A DNA stretch of 64,000 bases from Olsenella sp. An285 (GCF_002159625.1 NZ_NFIZ01000004.1:62001-126000), one strand, 5' to 3'; numbered from the stretch's first letter, positions 17,850 through 27,076 are shown. A program made the numbers and translations. Notes: generated by a model from the sequence alone, not told the origin.

Positions 17850-19136
17850 CTACCCCTGCTGCTCCAGGCGCCTCTTGGCGGCGTCGAGCACGCTCTCCCG
17901 ATGGCTTACGCGCCGGATGAAGAGCCCGCTCATGAGCTTGGGCTCGAACCACGTGGACTTGGGCGGCATGAGGAGGTCGGCGTCCGCCACGTCCATGAGC
18001 TCGGCCACCGAGGTGGGGAAGAGCGTGAAGGCCACGCCCCCCGTGCCGGCGCGACGCTCGAGCCCTGCGGTGCCGGCGGTCCTGCCCACGAAGGAGACGC
18101 GCCCGTCCTCGCGCGGGTCCCCGACGCCGAGGACGGGCCCGAGCACGCGGTCCTGCAGGAGCGACACGTCGAGCGAGGCCACCGGGTCGTCCGGGCGCTC
18201 GCCGGCGAAGGAGAGCTCGCGCCACGCGCCGAAGGCGTACATGCCCAGGCGCCCGCGCACGGAGGGCTCGACGGCGGTCCCGCGGCGGGGCCCCACCACG
18301 AAGCCCGCCCCCTCGAGCGCCGCGACGAGCTCGTCCTCCGAGAGGCCGCCCGCGTCCGCCACCACGCGGTCGTAGGGCAAGACGGTGAGCTGGCTCGCGG
18401 GGAAGAGCGCGCAGAGCAGGAAGTTGTATGCCTCGGTGCCGGTGTGGCGCCCTCCCGCCTCCGTGCGCATCCGCTGGCAGACGCGCGCCGCGGAGGCGGC
18501 CCTGTGGTGGCCGTCCGCGATGTAGGCGCGCGGCACGTGCTCGAACATCATGCGCAGCGACTCCACCGCCGCCGGGCGCGCCACGCGCCAGACGGTGTGG
18601 CGGACGCCGGCCTCGTCCGTGAAGTCAAAGAGCGGGTCGGCCGTCTTGGCGGCCTCGATGAGCGCCTCGAGGACGGGGTTGTCGCGGTACGCGAGGAAGA
18701 TCGGCCCCGTCTGGCAGCCCGTCGCCTCTATGTGGCGCGCGCGGTCGTCCTCCTTGCTCCTGCGCGTGAGCTCGTGGCGGCGGATGATGCCGTTGTTGTA
18801 GTCGTCGAAGGAGCACGCGGCCACCACGCCCGTCTGGGCGCGGCCGTTGCGCACGAGGCGGTAGAGGTAGAAGCACGGGGTGCCGTCGCGCAGGAGCGTG
18901 CCGTCTGCCACGCGCTCCGCCAGGAGGTCGTGCGCCTTCTGATAGACGTCGTCCGCGTACATGTCGTGCTCGGGCGGGAAGGCGGTCTCCGGGCGGTCGA
19001 TCGCGAGGAACGAGGACGGGTGCTCCGCCACGTAGGCCGCGGCACCCGCGCGGTCGAAGACGTCGTACGGAGGCGAGACGAACTCCGCGACGGACTCCGG
19101 TCGCGGGCGGTAGCAGGTGATGGGCTCGACGCGCAT
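17850..19136 (-). CDS. DUF1015 family protein
   Basis: A 428-residue cytoplasmic protein from ATG 19136, with GGAGGG eight bases upstream. It has the DUF1015 hallmarks: an N-terminal SPPYDVF, a central YIADGHHRAASA with the conserved D-G-H-H, and a C-terminal LMPPKSTWFEPKLMSGLFI. The family is widespread in anaerobes, sometimes near serine biosynthesis genes; its activity is not established from this sequence. It heads the minus-strand group DUF1015-TPR-HAD, with a 44-nt gap to the TPR gene. Confidence 0.85.
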   Translation of the reverse strand: MRVEPITCYRPRPESVAEFVSPPYDVFDRAGAAAYVAEHPSSFLAIDRPETAFPPEHDMYADDVYQKAHDLLAERVADGTLLRDGTPCFYLYRLVRNGRAQTGVVAACSFDDYNNGIIRRHELTRRSKEDDRARHIEATGCQTGPIFLAYRDNPVLEALIEAAKTADPLFDFTDEAGVRHTVWRVARPAAVESLRMMFEHVPRAYIADGHHRAASAARVCQRMRTEAGGRHTGTEAYNFLLCALFPASQLTVLPYDRVVADAGGLSEDELVAALEGAGFVVGPRRGTAVEPSVRGRLGMYAFGAWRELSFAGERPDDPVASLDVSLLQDRVLGPVLGVGDPREDGRVSFVGRTAGTAGLERRAGTGGVAFTLFPTSVAELMDVADADLLMPPKSTWFEPKLMSGLFIRRVSHRESVLDAAKRRLEQQG

Positions 19137-19289
19137 GGTTCCCTCCAGAGGTCATGGGATGTAGCCATGATACCCCGTGCGCGGCGTCTGTCCTCATGAC
19201 TCGCCGGACGGCCCCCTCGGGCCGGTGCGGCCCGCAACGGCCGCGACGTGCTACGCTTGGCACGGCAAATTCGGCGGGAAGGGGGCCTC

Positions 19290-19967
19290 ATGGCGCTCAC
19301 GGGCGAGGACGTCACGGGCCGCGAGCTCGTGATCTTTGACTTTGACGGCACGCTGGCGGACACGGTGGAGGGCATCTGCGCCACGGCGCGCACGGTGCTC
19401 TCCGCCCACGGCGTCCCCGAGGAGGACCTCGAGCGCGTGCCGCTCATCATAGGCCCGCCCTTCCCGCAGGCGTTCTCCCTCGTCTTTGGCCTCTCGTCCG
19501 AGGAGGCGGGCCAGGTCACGGCCGAGTACCGCGCCATCTACAAGGACCTCGGCATCGAGGGCTGGCCGCTCTATCCGGGCGTGCGCGAGCTCCTGGAGGA
19601 CCTGCGCGCCGCGGGGCGCCGGCTCGCCGTCGCCTCGTCCAAGCGCGAGCCGCTCGTGATGCGGGCGGTGGCGGACAACGGCGTGGAGGGGCTCTTCGAC
19701 GTCTGCCTCGGCAAGACGTCTGACGAGCAGGCGGACAAGTCGCAGACCATCGCCCGCGCGATCGAGGCGCTGGGCCTCGCGCCGTCCGATGCCGTCATGG
19801 TGGGGGACCGCTACCACGACGTCGACGCCGCTGCCGCCTGTGGGGTGCCGTGCGTGGGCGTCACGTACGGGGGCACGGCCGCCCCGGGGGAGCTCGAGGG
19901 CGCGGGCGCCTGCGCCGTCGCGTCAAGCGTGGAGGGGCTCAGAGAGGTTCTTCTCGGCCGCGAGTGA
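19290..19967 (+). CDS. HAD hydrolase, phosphoglycolate phosphatase-like
   Basis: A 225-residue protein from ATG 19290 (GGGAAGGGGG upstream). HAD motif I is VIFDFDGTLADT, the serine motif VASSKREPLV, the lysine lies near KTSDEQADKSQ, and motif IV is VMVGDRYHDVDAAAACGV. The cap and overall length match Gph/PgmB-like phosphatases of small phosphorylated metabolites. It is divergent from DUF1015 across a 153-nt gap. A GTTCTTCTCG copy (19947-19956) lies at its 3' end, where it encodes VLLG. Confidence 0.8.
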   Translation: MALTGEDVTGRELVIFDFDGTLADTVEGICATARTVLSAHGVPEEDLERVPLIIGPPFPQAFSLVFGLSSEEAGQVTAEYRAIYKDLGIEGWPLYPGVRELLEDLRAAGRRLAVASSKREPLVMRAVADNGVEGLFDVCLGKTSDEQADKSQTIARAIEALGLAPSDAVMVGDRYHDVDAAAACGVPCVGVTYGGTAAPGELEGAGACAVASSVEGLREVLLGRE

Positions 19968-20080
19968 CGCCTGCCCGGCTGAGCGCCCCGTCACCGAAAT
20001 CCCGGCGCACCGGATGGGTAGAAGGGTGACCATAAAGCTGACGCGTCGGGCGTCTCCAGAACGCGAGAAGGGAGCACACC

Positions 20081-20431
20081 ATGTCTGACTTCGATGTGAC
20101 CGAGGGCCTGAAGAAGCTCTTCCTTGCCAGCGTCGGCGCCGTTGCCATGGGCGCCGAGAAGTCCCAGGAGGTGGTCGACGACCTCGTGAAGAAGGGCGAG
20201 CTCACGGTGGAGCAGGGCAAGACGCTCAACCAGGAGCTCACGCGCAAGGCCAGGGAGGTCATCGACGGCACCGCCGACAAGGCGCTGCGCTCCCGCCTCG
20301 AGGCCATGACGCCCGAGGAGCGGGCGGCCTATGCCGCCAAGGTGGCCGAGATGTCCGCCGAGCTCGACGCCCAGGCCGTGAAGGTGGACGTCGAGGAGGC
20401 CGCGGACGAGGCCGGGGACGACGACAAGTAG
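20081..20431 (+). CDS. Phasin-like small helical protein
   Basis: A 116-residue protein from ATG 20081, with AGAAGGGAG upstream. It is almost entirely helical with an amphipathic pattern (GLKKLFLASVGAVAMGAEK, then VVDDLVKKGELTVEQGKTL), as in the polyhydroxyalkanoate granule-associated (PhaF/phasin) family and similar UbiB-linked proteins. The acidic C-terminus (EEAADEAGDDDK) is low-complexity. It lies 16 nt before the UbiB-like kinase, a conserved pairing in several bacteria. It may partner that kinase at the membrane; direct evidence is absent. Confidence 0.7.
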   Translation: MSDFDVTEGLKKLFLASVGAVAMGAEKSQEVVDDLVKKGELTVEQGKTLNQELTRKAREVIDGTADKALRSRLEAMTPEERAAYAAKVAEMSAELDAQAVKVDVEEAADEAGDDDK

Positions 20432-20447
20432 CCGCTAGGGGAGCCGC

Positions 20448-22502
20448 GTGACGCAAGCAGGACGCGAGGACGACCGGGAGCTCGGGGAGAACCGGGCCCC
20501 GGTCGCCGAGAGAGAGGACGAGAAGAACGACGGGCCAGCGGAGGGCGCGACGTCGCCCGACGCCGGCTCGTCTGCTGCCGTCTCGCCGGAGCCCGCACCC
20601 GCGTCCGGGCCTGTGTCCGAGCCGGAATCGACGGCAGCGTCCGAGCCCGAGCCCGCCGCCGCGGGCGATGCCCCCGCGTACGTCCCGCGCCCCAAGCCCG
20701 AGCCCGCCCCCGCCGAGGAGCGCCGCTCCTGGGGCAACATCATGGGCACGGAGCTGCCGCGCCGGCAGATGCCCACCACCTCCAAGACCCCTGACGACAT
20801 CCTCGACGCCTGGTACGCCGCCGTGAAGAAGCGCGAGGCGCGGCGCGAGCCCTCCCAGACGATCGGCATCTTCGGGGGGCGCGCCGCCGGCGCGGAGGAC
20901 TACGGGCTCACCACCGCCTCGCGCCTCGCCCGCATAGGCGAGATGGTCAAGATCGTCCGGCGCTACGACATCTTCCACGGCCTCACGCCCGAGGGGCTGC
21001 GTCGCATGCTCGAGGAGCTGGGGCCCACCTTCGTCAAGGCGGGGCAGATCCTCTCCATGAGGTCCGAGATCCTCCCGGAGAGCTTCACGCGCGAGCTGGG
21101 CAAGCTCAGGACGAGCGTGGAGCCCATGGACCGCGAGACCGTGATCGAGGCCATCCGCGCGGAGTACGAGACCCCGCTCGAGGAGATCTTCGACGCCATC
21201 GACGACCGTCCGCTGGGCTCGGCCTCGGTGGCGCAGGTCCACAAGGCGCGCCTGGTCTCGGGCGAGCTCGTGGCCGTCAAGATACAGCGCCCGCACGTGC
21301 AGGAGATCATGGCGCAGGACATCTCCATCATCCGCTCGCTCGCGCGCTACGCGAGCCGCTTCATGGGGGACGACCAGTTCGTCGACCTGCAGTCCGTGGT
21401 GGACGAGCTCTGGCAGTCCTTCCGCGAGGAGACGGACTTCCTCGTGGAGGCAAGGAGCCTCGAGGAGTTCCGCCGCAACAACGCCGGCTGCGCCTTCATC
21501 GACTGCCCCAAGCCCTATCCCGCGCTCTGCACGCGGCACGTGGTGGTCATGGACTACGTCGAGGGCATCCCCATCAACGACACCGCGCGCCTCGTGGCCG
21601 AGGGCTACGACCTCGCCGAGATTGGCACCAAGCTCGCGGACAACTACACCACCCAGATGCTCGACGACGGCTTCTTCCACGCGGACCCGCACCCGGGCAA
21701 CCTCGTGATCCGCGGGGGCAAGATCGTCTACATGGACCTCGGCATCATGGGACGCCTCTCCGCGCACGACCGCCAGGCCGTGAGCGACATGGTGCTCGCC
21801 GTGGGCAGGCGCGACTCCGCCGCGCTCGCGGACGGCCTCATGCGCTTCTCGGTCTCGAGCATCGCCAACGTTGACCAGGCGCACCTGCTCGCGGACCTCG
21901 ACGCCATCGTCGCGGACTACGGGACGGCCGACCTCTCCGAGCTCGACATCGGCGCCTTCATGAACTCGATCATCTCCATGGCGCAGAAGAACGGCATCGA
22001 GCTCCCCGGCTCCATCACCATGCTCGCGCGCTCGCTCGTGACCCTCGAGGGCGTGGTGCACCAGCTCCTGCCGGACGCCTCGATCGTGGACATCATCCAG
22101 AGCCACGTGCGCGCCCACACCGCGCTGGACCAGCTCACCGCCGACGAGCTCAAGCGCCTCGCGAGCGAGAGCGTGGCCGCCACGCACGGGCTTCTCGGCG
22201 CGGCGGGCGAGCTCGGCCTTGCCATGCGCATGCTCACGCGCGGCCAGCTCCGCGTGAACCTCGACCTCGCCGGCACCGAGGACCCGCTCGAGGACGTCTC
22301 GCGCATCGCCAACCGCCTCACGATGAGCGTCATCGTGGCGGGCCTCTTCATCGGCTCCTCGGTCGTCTACTACGCGCGCATCCAGCCGGTCATCTTTGGC
22401 ATCCCCATCATCGGGTTCGTCGGCTACCTGGTCGCCTTTGTCCTGGGCGTCTGGGTTGCCCAGGACATCCTGAGGGAGAACCGCCGGCGCCGTCGTCGCT
22501 AG
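20448..22502 (+). CDS. UbiB/ABC1-family atypical kinase, membrane-anchored
   Basis: A 684-residue protein from GTG 20448, with GGGGAG upstream. An N-terminal 100-residue Pro/Ala/Glu-rich disordered region precedes the kinase-like core: the KxGQ motif KAGQILSMRSEILPE (Lys 197), the nucleotide-binding Ala-rich loop SASVAQVHKARLVSG, the catalytic ADPHPGNL and the DLGIMGRL metal motif. Two membrane helices close the protein (MSVIVAGLFIGSSVVYYA and IIGFVGYLVAFVLGVWVA). UbiB proteins support isoprenoid quinone or lipid homeostasis and act as ATPases; whether this organism makes a quinone cannot be judged here. The long low-complexity N-terminus is unusual. Confidence 0.88.
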   Translation: MTQAGREDDRELGENRAPVAEREDEKNDGPAEGATSPDAGSSAAVSPEPAPASGPVSEPESTAASEPEPAAAGDAPAYVPRPKPEPAPAEERRSWGNIMGTELPRRQMPTTSKTPDDILDAWYAAVKKREARREPSQTIGIFGGRAAGAEDYGLTTASRLARIGEMVKIVRRYDIFHGLTPEGLRRMLEELGPTFVKAGQILSMRSEILPESFTRELGKLRTSVEPMDRETVIEAIRAEYETPLEEIFDAIDDRPLGSASVAQVHKARLVSGELVAVKIQRPHVQEIMAQDISIIRSLARYASRFMGDDQFVDLQSVVDELWQSFREETDFLVEARSLEEFRRNNAGCAFIDCPKPYPALCTRHVVVMDYVEGIPINDTARLVAEGYDLAEIGTKLADNYTTQMLDDGFFHADPHPGNLVIRGGKIVYMDLGIMGRLSAHDRQAVSDMVLAVGRRDSAALADGLMRFSVSSIANVDQAHLLADLDAIVADYGTADLSELDIGAFMNSIISMAQKNGIELPGSITMLARSLVTLEGVVHQLLPDASIVDIIQSHVRAHTALDQLTADELKRLASESVAATHGLLGAAGELGLAMRMLTRGQLRVNLDLAGTEDPLEDVSRIANRLTMSVIVAGLFIGSSVVYYARIQPVIFGIPIIGFVGYLVAFVLGVWVAQDILRENRRRRRR

Positions 22503-22800
22503 GTTTCGCGTGCGACCGCACTTCTCGTTGTTGCCCTCCGGTGCGACCGCACTTCTCGATGTCTGCCGGGAGCGGCCCCGCACTTCTCGATGTCTGTTGT
22601 AGGTGCGGTCTGGCCCGCACTCCTTGCGCGCACCTGCGCGTTTCGACCGAGAGACTGGCCGCACTTGGCGCAGCGAGGCCCCGGATTTGCCCGCACTCCT
22701 GGCGCCTCGCTCCCGGCGCGAACGCACGTCTCGTGCGGGGGCGCCCCCCGAAAAAAAGATCGTTGTCCCGTGCAAGAATCTGGCCCCCTGAATCGTGTCT
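22503..22800. repeat. Intergenic mosaic repeat of CCGCACTT/CCCGCACTCC units
   Basis: At least six short units of the type (G/C)CCGCACTNC are packed into about 220 nt. Three carry CGCACTTCTCG (at about 22518, 22550 and 22581), two of them followed by ATGTCTG. Later units read GGCCGCACTT, GCCCGCACTCC and GCGCACCTGCGC. The same modules, in different order, occur at 30910-31105. I see no gene here. A run of seven A's (about 22752) follows a GC-rich segment. Confidence 0.75.
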
Positions 22801-22844
22801 GTAGTGAGGGGCGGATGCCCCGTGGACACGAGAGGGTGGTAGAG

Positions 22845-23171
22845 ATGCTGAGAAGAGCAAGGGCGGCGCTGGCGGTTGCCGGGGCGCTTGCGCTGGCGGG
22901 GCTCGGACTCGCGGCGCAGCCGGCGCTCGCGACGGGGCGCGGCGCGGCGGGGTCGGGCGGCTCGTGCCCGACGGAGTGCTGCCCGACGGAGTGGTGCCAG
23001 ACGCAGGGCTGTCGCGTTGCCGATGACTGCCGCGGCGGGGGCTGCGGATACGTCGACGCCGACGGCGACGGCGTCTGCGACAACCGGGCGGACGGCGAGG
23101 GACGCGGAGCAGGCATCTGCCATGGCGCCGGCCACCATGCCGGGCATCGCTGCGGGCGCTGCGGCTGGTAG
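22845..23171 (+). CDS. Small secreted Cys/His-rich protein
   Basis: A 108-residue protein. I chose ATG 22845 because the product then begins with a textbook signal peptide (MLRRARAALAVAGALALAGL, cleaved near AQPALA); ATG 22815 is an in-frame alternative. The mature part is short, Gly-rich and carries over ten cysteines (CPTECCPTEWCQTQGC), a DADGDGVCDN calcium-loop-like motif and a C-terminal CHGAGHHAGHRCGRCGW. This suggests metal binding or disulfide-stabilised secretion. It precedes an ECF sigma/anti-sigma pair by 32 nt and may belong to that regulon. Confidence 0.7.
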   Translation: MLRRARAALAVAGALALAGLGLAAQPALATGRGAAGSGGSCPTECCPTEWCQTQGCRVADDCRGGGCGYVDADGDGVCDNRADGEGRGAGICHGAGHHAGHRCGRCGW

Positions 23172-23203
23172 CATGTGACGGGAGACGGACGCTAGGAGGG
23201 TGC

Positions 23204-23689
23204 GTGAGGGACTCGCGGGACGTGGAGCGCGCGATGGGCGAGCACGCTGACGCCGTGTGGCGCGCGTGCCTGCTCTACCTGCCCGCGTGCGACGCGGAGG
23301 ACGTCTTCCAGGAGACGTTCCTCAAGCTCGCGCGTCGCGACAAGCCCTTCCGCGACGCCTCCCACGAGCGCGCGTGGCTCCTGCGCGTGGCCATGAACGG
23401 GTGCAAGGACCAGCTCAGGTCTGCGCACAGGAGGGACGTCTCGCTCGACGAGCGGCTCGAGCGCGTGGGGGACGAGGGCCTGGGTGCCGAGGCTCCCTCG
23501 GAAACCGGCCTGCGCGAGGTGCTCGCCGCGATGGACGAGCTCGGGGACCCTCCCCGGACCCAGCTCTACCTCTCTCTGGTGGAGGGGTACGGCGCGCGGG
23601 AGATCTCCAGGATCTGCGACATGCCGGTGGGGACGGTCTACTCCTGGATCTCCCGCGGCAAGAGAAGGCTCAGGGAGGTGCTGTCATGA
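23204..23689 (+). CDS. ECF-type RNA polymerase sigma factor
   Basis: A 161-residue protein from GTG 23204, with AGGAGG at 23194-23199. Region 2 is visible as CDAEDVFQETFLKLARRDKP and HERAWLLRVAMNGCKDQLRS; region 4 as GYGAREISRICDMPVGTVYS, then WISRGKRRLREVL. There is no region 3, as expected for ECF factors. Its stop overlaps the start of the RsgI-like gene (ATGA), which fits a sigma/anti-sigma pair. Confidence 0.93.
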   Translation: MRDSRDVERAMGEHADAVWRACLLYLPACDAEDVFQETFLKLARRDKPFRDASHERAWLLRVAMNGCKDQLRSAHRRDVSLDERLERVGDEGLGAEAPSETGLREVLAAMDELGDPPRTQLYLSLVEGYGAREISRICDMPVGTVYSWISRGKRRLREVLS

Positions 23690-24525
23690 GCGGTGCCAGG
23701 CGGAACGGGGCGGAGCGTCGCGTGATCGAGGCCTTCGAGGGCGTCCATGCCCCGGAGGACCTGAAGGCCCGGACGCTCGCCAGGGTGGAGGACGCCCGTC
23801 GCGCCGAGAAGAGCGAGGGCGCCCCCGACCTCTCGGCGGGAGGGCAGATCGTCCCCTTCGACGCCCGTGCGGCGCGTCGCCGGTGGCTCGTCCCGCGCGC
23901 CGCCGCCGTGGCTTGCCTCGTCCTCGCCCTTCTCGGCGTGGGCGGGGCGTACGTGGCCCTTACTCCCACGGCCTACGTGGACATCGACGTCAACCCCTCG
24001 ATCGAGCTCGGTGTGAACCGCTTTGACGGTGTGGTGAGCGCGAAGGCGCTGAACGAGGACGGCGAGCGCGTGCTCTCGGAGGCGAGCGTGCTGTGGCGCG
24101 GCTACGAGGACGCCGTCGAGGCGCTGGGGGAGGAGCTCGAGGAGGCTGGCTATCTCACGGACGGCTCCGTGGTCTCGGTGACGGTCTCGTGCGACGACGA
24201 GCGACAGTACGCTGCGATATCGTCCGCGAGCCACGAGTGCCTGGCGGGATCTGCCGGCGAGGTTCGCTGCGACCATGCGAGCGAGGAGGAGCACCACGCG
24301 GCGCACGACGCCGGGATGGGCGTGGGGAGGTGGCGCGTCTGGCGGGAGCTCGTCGACTCCGGCGTCGACCTCTCGGCCGAGGGCGCCTCGGAGATGACCA
24401 TGCGCGAGCTCCGCGACCTCTGCGAGGGATATGACTCGGCCGACACCGAGACGGATGTCGCGTCGCCCGGGGGAGCGTCATCCTCCCAGGGGCATCACGG
24501 CTCCGGTCGGGGTCACCACGACTGA
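23686..24525 (+). CDS. RsgI-like transmembrane anti-sigma factor with His-rich tail
   Basis: A 279-residue protein from ATG 23686. The N-terminal 65 residues are cytoplasmic, followed by one membrane helix (about 70-92: AAAVACLVLALLGVGGAYVA). Just outside lies the RsgI signature YVDIDVNPSIELGVNRFDGV, then SAKALNEDGE, found in anti-SigI proteins where the segment self-cleaves. The extracytoplasmic part ends in a histidine-rich tail (SQGHHGSGRGHHD) with two cysteines upstream. It should hold the ECF sigma factor inactive; the His/Cys content hints at metal or redox sensing, which is inference. Confidence 0.82.
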   Translation: MSGARRNGAERRVIEAFEGVHAPEDLKARTLARVEDARRAEKSEGAPDLSAGGQIVPFDARAARRRWLVPRAAAVACLVLALLGVGGAYVALTPTAYVDIDVNPSIELGVNRFDGVVSAKALNEDGERVLSEASVLWRGYEDAVEALGEELEEAGYLTDGSVVSVTVSCDDERQYAAISSASHECLAGSAGEVRCDHASEEEHHAAHDAGMGVGRWRVWRELVDSGVDLSAEGASEMTMRELRDLCEGYDSADTETDVASPGGASSSQGHHGSGRGHHD

Positions 24526-24528
24526 GCC

Positions 24529-24559
24529 ACTTGACAAAGGGACTGTCCCCTTGTCAAGT
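24529..24559. repeat. Dispersed hairpin family, copy C
   Basis: ACTTGACAAAGGGAC (24529-24543) pairs with GTCCCCTTGTCAAGT (24545-24559) with one mismatch. It lies between the convergent RsgI-like and GntR genes, abutting the GntR stop codon at 24561. It may serve as a bidirectional terminator. The sequence is nearly the same as copy A at 4122. Confidence 0.85.
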
Positions 24560-24560
24560 T

Positions 24561-25331
24561 TTACACCACGTTGACTTCCCTCAGCTCTCCGCGGGTGCCC
24601 TCGTAGCGCGAGACCGAGTACTCGAAGGGCGTGCCGTCGTCGAGGAAGCCCACCTGCGCGATCTCCAGCATGGGGACGCCCGGCCTGGTGTCGAGCCGCT
24701 CGGCCTCCTCCTCGGTGGCGGGGACGGCGCGCAGGATGCGGTGGAAGCTCGAGATCTTGAGCCCCAGGGTGTTCTGGATGTAGTCGTAGACCGAGGCGTA
24801 GAGCTGCGAGCGCTTGAGGCCGGGGATGAGGTCGAGCGGCATGTAGGTGTACTCGATGACCATGGGCTGATCGTCGAGGCAGCGCGCGCGGCAGTGGTGG
24901 TACGCGAAGTCCTCCGGGTGGATGCTGAGGTGGCGGGCGATGTTCGCCGGCGGGTTCACGATGGAGAAGTCGTATACGACGGAGGAGATCTTCTTGCCCT
25001 CGCCCTCGTGCTCCTTGGTGAAGCCCGCGGCGCGGTCGGAGTGCGAGAACGCGAAGGAGTCGTCGTCGACGTCCGCCGCGGTGCCGTCGATGCGCTCGAT
25101 GCCGGTCTGCTCGAAGAGCTCGGTGGTGTTCTTGACGTAGGTGCCCGAGCCGCGCCTGCTGGAGATGAGGCCCTTGTCGGTGAGAAGGTCGATGGCGCGC
25201 TTGATGGTGATCTTGCTCACGCCGTAGGCCTCGCAGAGCTCCACCACGGTGGGGAGCTTCGAGTTTGGCCGCAGGGCGCCCGCCTCGATGCTGCGCTGGA
25301 TGTCCGCTGCGATGGCCTGGTACTTCAGCAT
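24561..25331 (-). CDS. GntR-family (HutC/UTRA type) regulator of the beta-glucoside locus
   Basis: A 256-residue protein from ATG 25331, with GGGAGGTCGCC just upstream. The N-terminal winged helix is LPTVVELCEAYGVSKITIKR, then AIDLLTDKGLISSRRGSGTY. The C-terminal 160 residues form a UTRA effector domain (SRYEG-type end). These regulators bind phosphorylated sugars. The gene is divergent from the GH1/PTS operon, so the effector is probably a phospho-beta-glucoside such as cellobiose-6-phosphate, by inference. Confidence 0.9.
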   Translation of the reverse strand: MLKYQAIAADIQRSIEAGALRPNSKLPTVVELCEAYGVSKITIKRAIDLLTDKGLISSRRGSGTYVKNTTELFEQTGIERIDGTAADVDDDSFAFSHSDRAAGFTKEHEGEGKKISSVVYDFSIVNPPANIARHLSIHPEDFAYHHCRARCLDDQPMVIEYTYMPLDLIPGLKRSQLYASVYDYIQNTLGLKISSFHRILRAVPATEEEAERLDTRPGVPMLEIAQVGFLDDGTPFEYSVSRYEGTRGELREVNVV

Positions 25332-25652
25332 GGCGACCTCCCTCGGTGCTCGGGACGCCACTCCTGCCGCCCGCGAACGGTAGATAATGAGCCGTCAACG
25401 GTTCTTCTCGCCAAATCATCGAAAAAAAATGTCGAACGTTCACCGCAGTGCGCTCACGAAACAGCCAATAAACCGCTGGTAGAAACGATTTGCTAGCGCT
25501 GTTGTACCTATTATGGCCCAAGCATCGCGCTTCTATACCTAGAAAATCCCCCTCCTTAGAAATAATTAGAGCGCTATAATCATGCCAACAAAGCGTGATA
25601 GCTGAAAAGGCGTCACGCGAGAATTACAGGAGCACTGTTGAACGGAGGGCAC
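25332..25652. promoter_or_regulatory. Control region between GntR gene and beta-glucoside operon
   Basis: This 321-nt gap is notably AT-rich for the window. A -10 box TATAAT (25575-25580) points right toward the GH1 gene; no strong -35 is visible. A 14-bp palindrome, TTCTAtaccTAGAA (25531-25544), lies about 30 nt before it and is a likely GntR operator. A GTTCTTCTCG copy sits at 25401-25410, followed by an A-run near 25425. The GH1 ribosome site is CGGAGGGC. Confidence 0.6.
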
Positions 25653-27059
25653 ATGTCAGAGCTTACCCTACCGGAGAGCTTCTTCTTCGGTGCGGCCATG
25701 TCTGGTCCGCAGACGGAGGGCGGATGGAACGTGGGCGGCAAGCTGGAGAACCTCTGGGACACCTGGTCCATGGAGGACATCAGCTCGTTCTACAACCAGG
25801 TCGGCTCCTACGTGGGCAACGACTTCATGCACCACTACAAGGAGGACCTCGTCCTTCTCAAGAGCATGGGGATGGACAACTACCGCACCTCGATCCAGTG
25901 GAGCCGCCTGCTCGACCAGGACGGCAACATCAACCCCGAGGGCGCGGCGTGGTACCACGAGCTGTTCGCCGCCTCCAAGGAGGCCGGGCTCGAGGTCTTT
26001 GTGAACCTCTACCACTTTGACCTGCCCACCTACCTCTACCGCCGCGGCGGCTGGCTCAACCGCGAGGTCTGCGAGGCCTACGCCAACTACGCCTACAAGG
26101 CGTTCTGTGAGTTCGGCCAGGAGGTCCGCTGCTGGTTCACGTTCAACGAGCCCATCGTCGAGCCCGAGAACCGCTACTGGCACCCCATCTGGTACCCGCA
26201 GCACCACAGCTTCCAGGAGGCCTGCACCGCCCAGTACAACATCTCGATCGCCCACGCGCTGGCAGTTGCCCGCTACCACCAGGCCGTCTCCGAGGGCCGC
26301 ATGCTCCCGGACGCGCGCATCGGCATGATCTGCAACTTCAGCCCCTCCTACACCAAGGACGACCCCACGCCGGCCGACCTCGAGGCCCTGCGGATGAACG
26401 ACGGCCTCACCAACCGCTGGTGGCTCGACCTCGTGACCAAGGGGGCGCTGCCCGAGGACGTCATCAAGACCCTGACCGAGGACCTCGGCATCGTGCTGCC
26501 CATCCGCCCCTATGACGACCAGGTCCTCGCCAGCGGCGTGGTGAACTGGATCGGCTGCAACTACTACCAGCCGAGCCGCGTCCAGGCTCCCTCCAGGAGC
26601 CACGACGAGTGGGGCAACCCGCTCTTCGCCGAGCCCTACATCTGGCCCGAGCGCGTGATGAACGAGTCCCGCGGCTGGGAGATCTACCCCAAGGGCATCT
26701 ACGACTTTGGCATGAAGTGCAAGAACGAGTACCCCGAGCTCGAGTGGTACGTCTCCGAGAACGGAATCGGCATCGAGCGCGAGTACCTCAACAAGGACCC
26801 GAAGACCCAGCAGGTCATCGACGACTACCGCGTCGACTTCGTGCGCCAGCACCTCGAGTGGATCTCCCGCGCCATCGCCGACGGTGCCAAGTGCGTGGGC
26901 TACCACTACTGGGGCATGATCGACAACTGGTCCTGGGCCAACGCCTACAAGAACCGCTACGGCTTCGTCGAGGTCGACCTCATGGAGAACTACGAGCGCA
27001 GGCCCAAGAAGTCGGCCGCCTGGCTCACCGAGGTCGCGACGTCGCACGTCGTCAAGTAA
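25653..27059 (+). CDS. GH1 6-phospho-beta-glucosidase
   Basis: A 468-residue enzyme from ATG 25653, preceded by GGAGGGCAC. It is a family 1 glycosidase of normal length: acid/base Glu 166 in FTFNEPIVE, nucleophile Glu 369 in WYVSENGIG, and the barrel segments FFFGAAMSGPQTEGG and NYRTSIQWSRL. Linkage to a Lac-family PTS strongly suggests it hydrolyses phosphorylated beta-glucosides delivered by that system. It is the first gene of the operon under GntR control. A strong hairpin (27077-27116) follows it. Confidence 0.92.
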   Translation: MSELTLPESFFFGAAMSGPQTEGGWNVGGKLENLWDTWSMEDISSFYNQVGSYVGNDFMHHYKEDLVLLKSMGMDNYRTSIQWSRLLDQDGNINPEGAAWYHELFAASKEAGLEVFVNLYHFDLPTYLYRRGGWLNREVCEAYANYAYKAFCEFGQEVRCWFTFNEPIVEPENRYWHPIWYPQHHSFQEACTAQYNISIAHALAVARYHQAVSEGRMLPDARIGMICNFSPSYTKDDPTPADLEALRMNDGLTNRWWLDLVTKGALPEDVIKTLTEDLGIVLPIRPYDDQVLASGVVNWIGCNYYQPSRVQAPSRSHDEWGNPLFAEPYIWPERVMNESRGWEIYPKGIYDFGMKCKNEYPELEWYVSENGIGIEREYLNKDPKTQQVIDDYRVDFVRQHLEWISRAIADGAKCVGYHYWGMIDNWSWANAYKNRYGFVEVDLMENYERRPKKSAAWLTEVATSHVVK

Positions 27060-27076
27060 GTCCTCCTTCTTGCGCG

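Noticed and set aside
22503-22720. Possible CRISPR array
   Set aside because: The repeat units are short, degenerate, in both orientations and without regular spacers; no cas genes are near.
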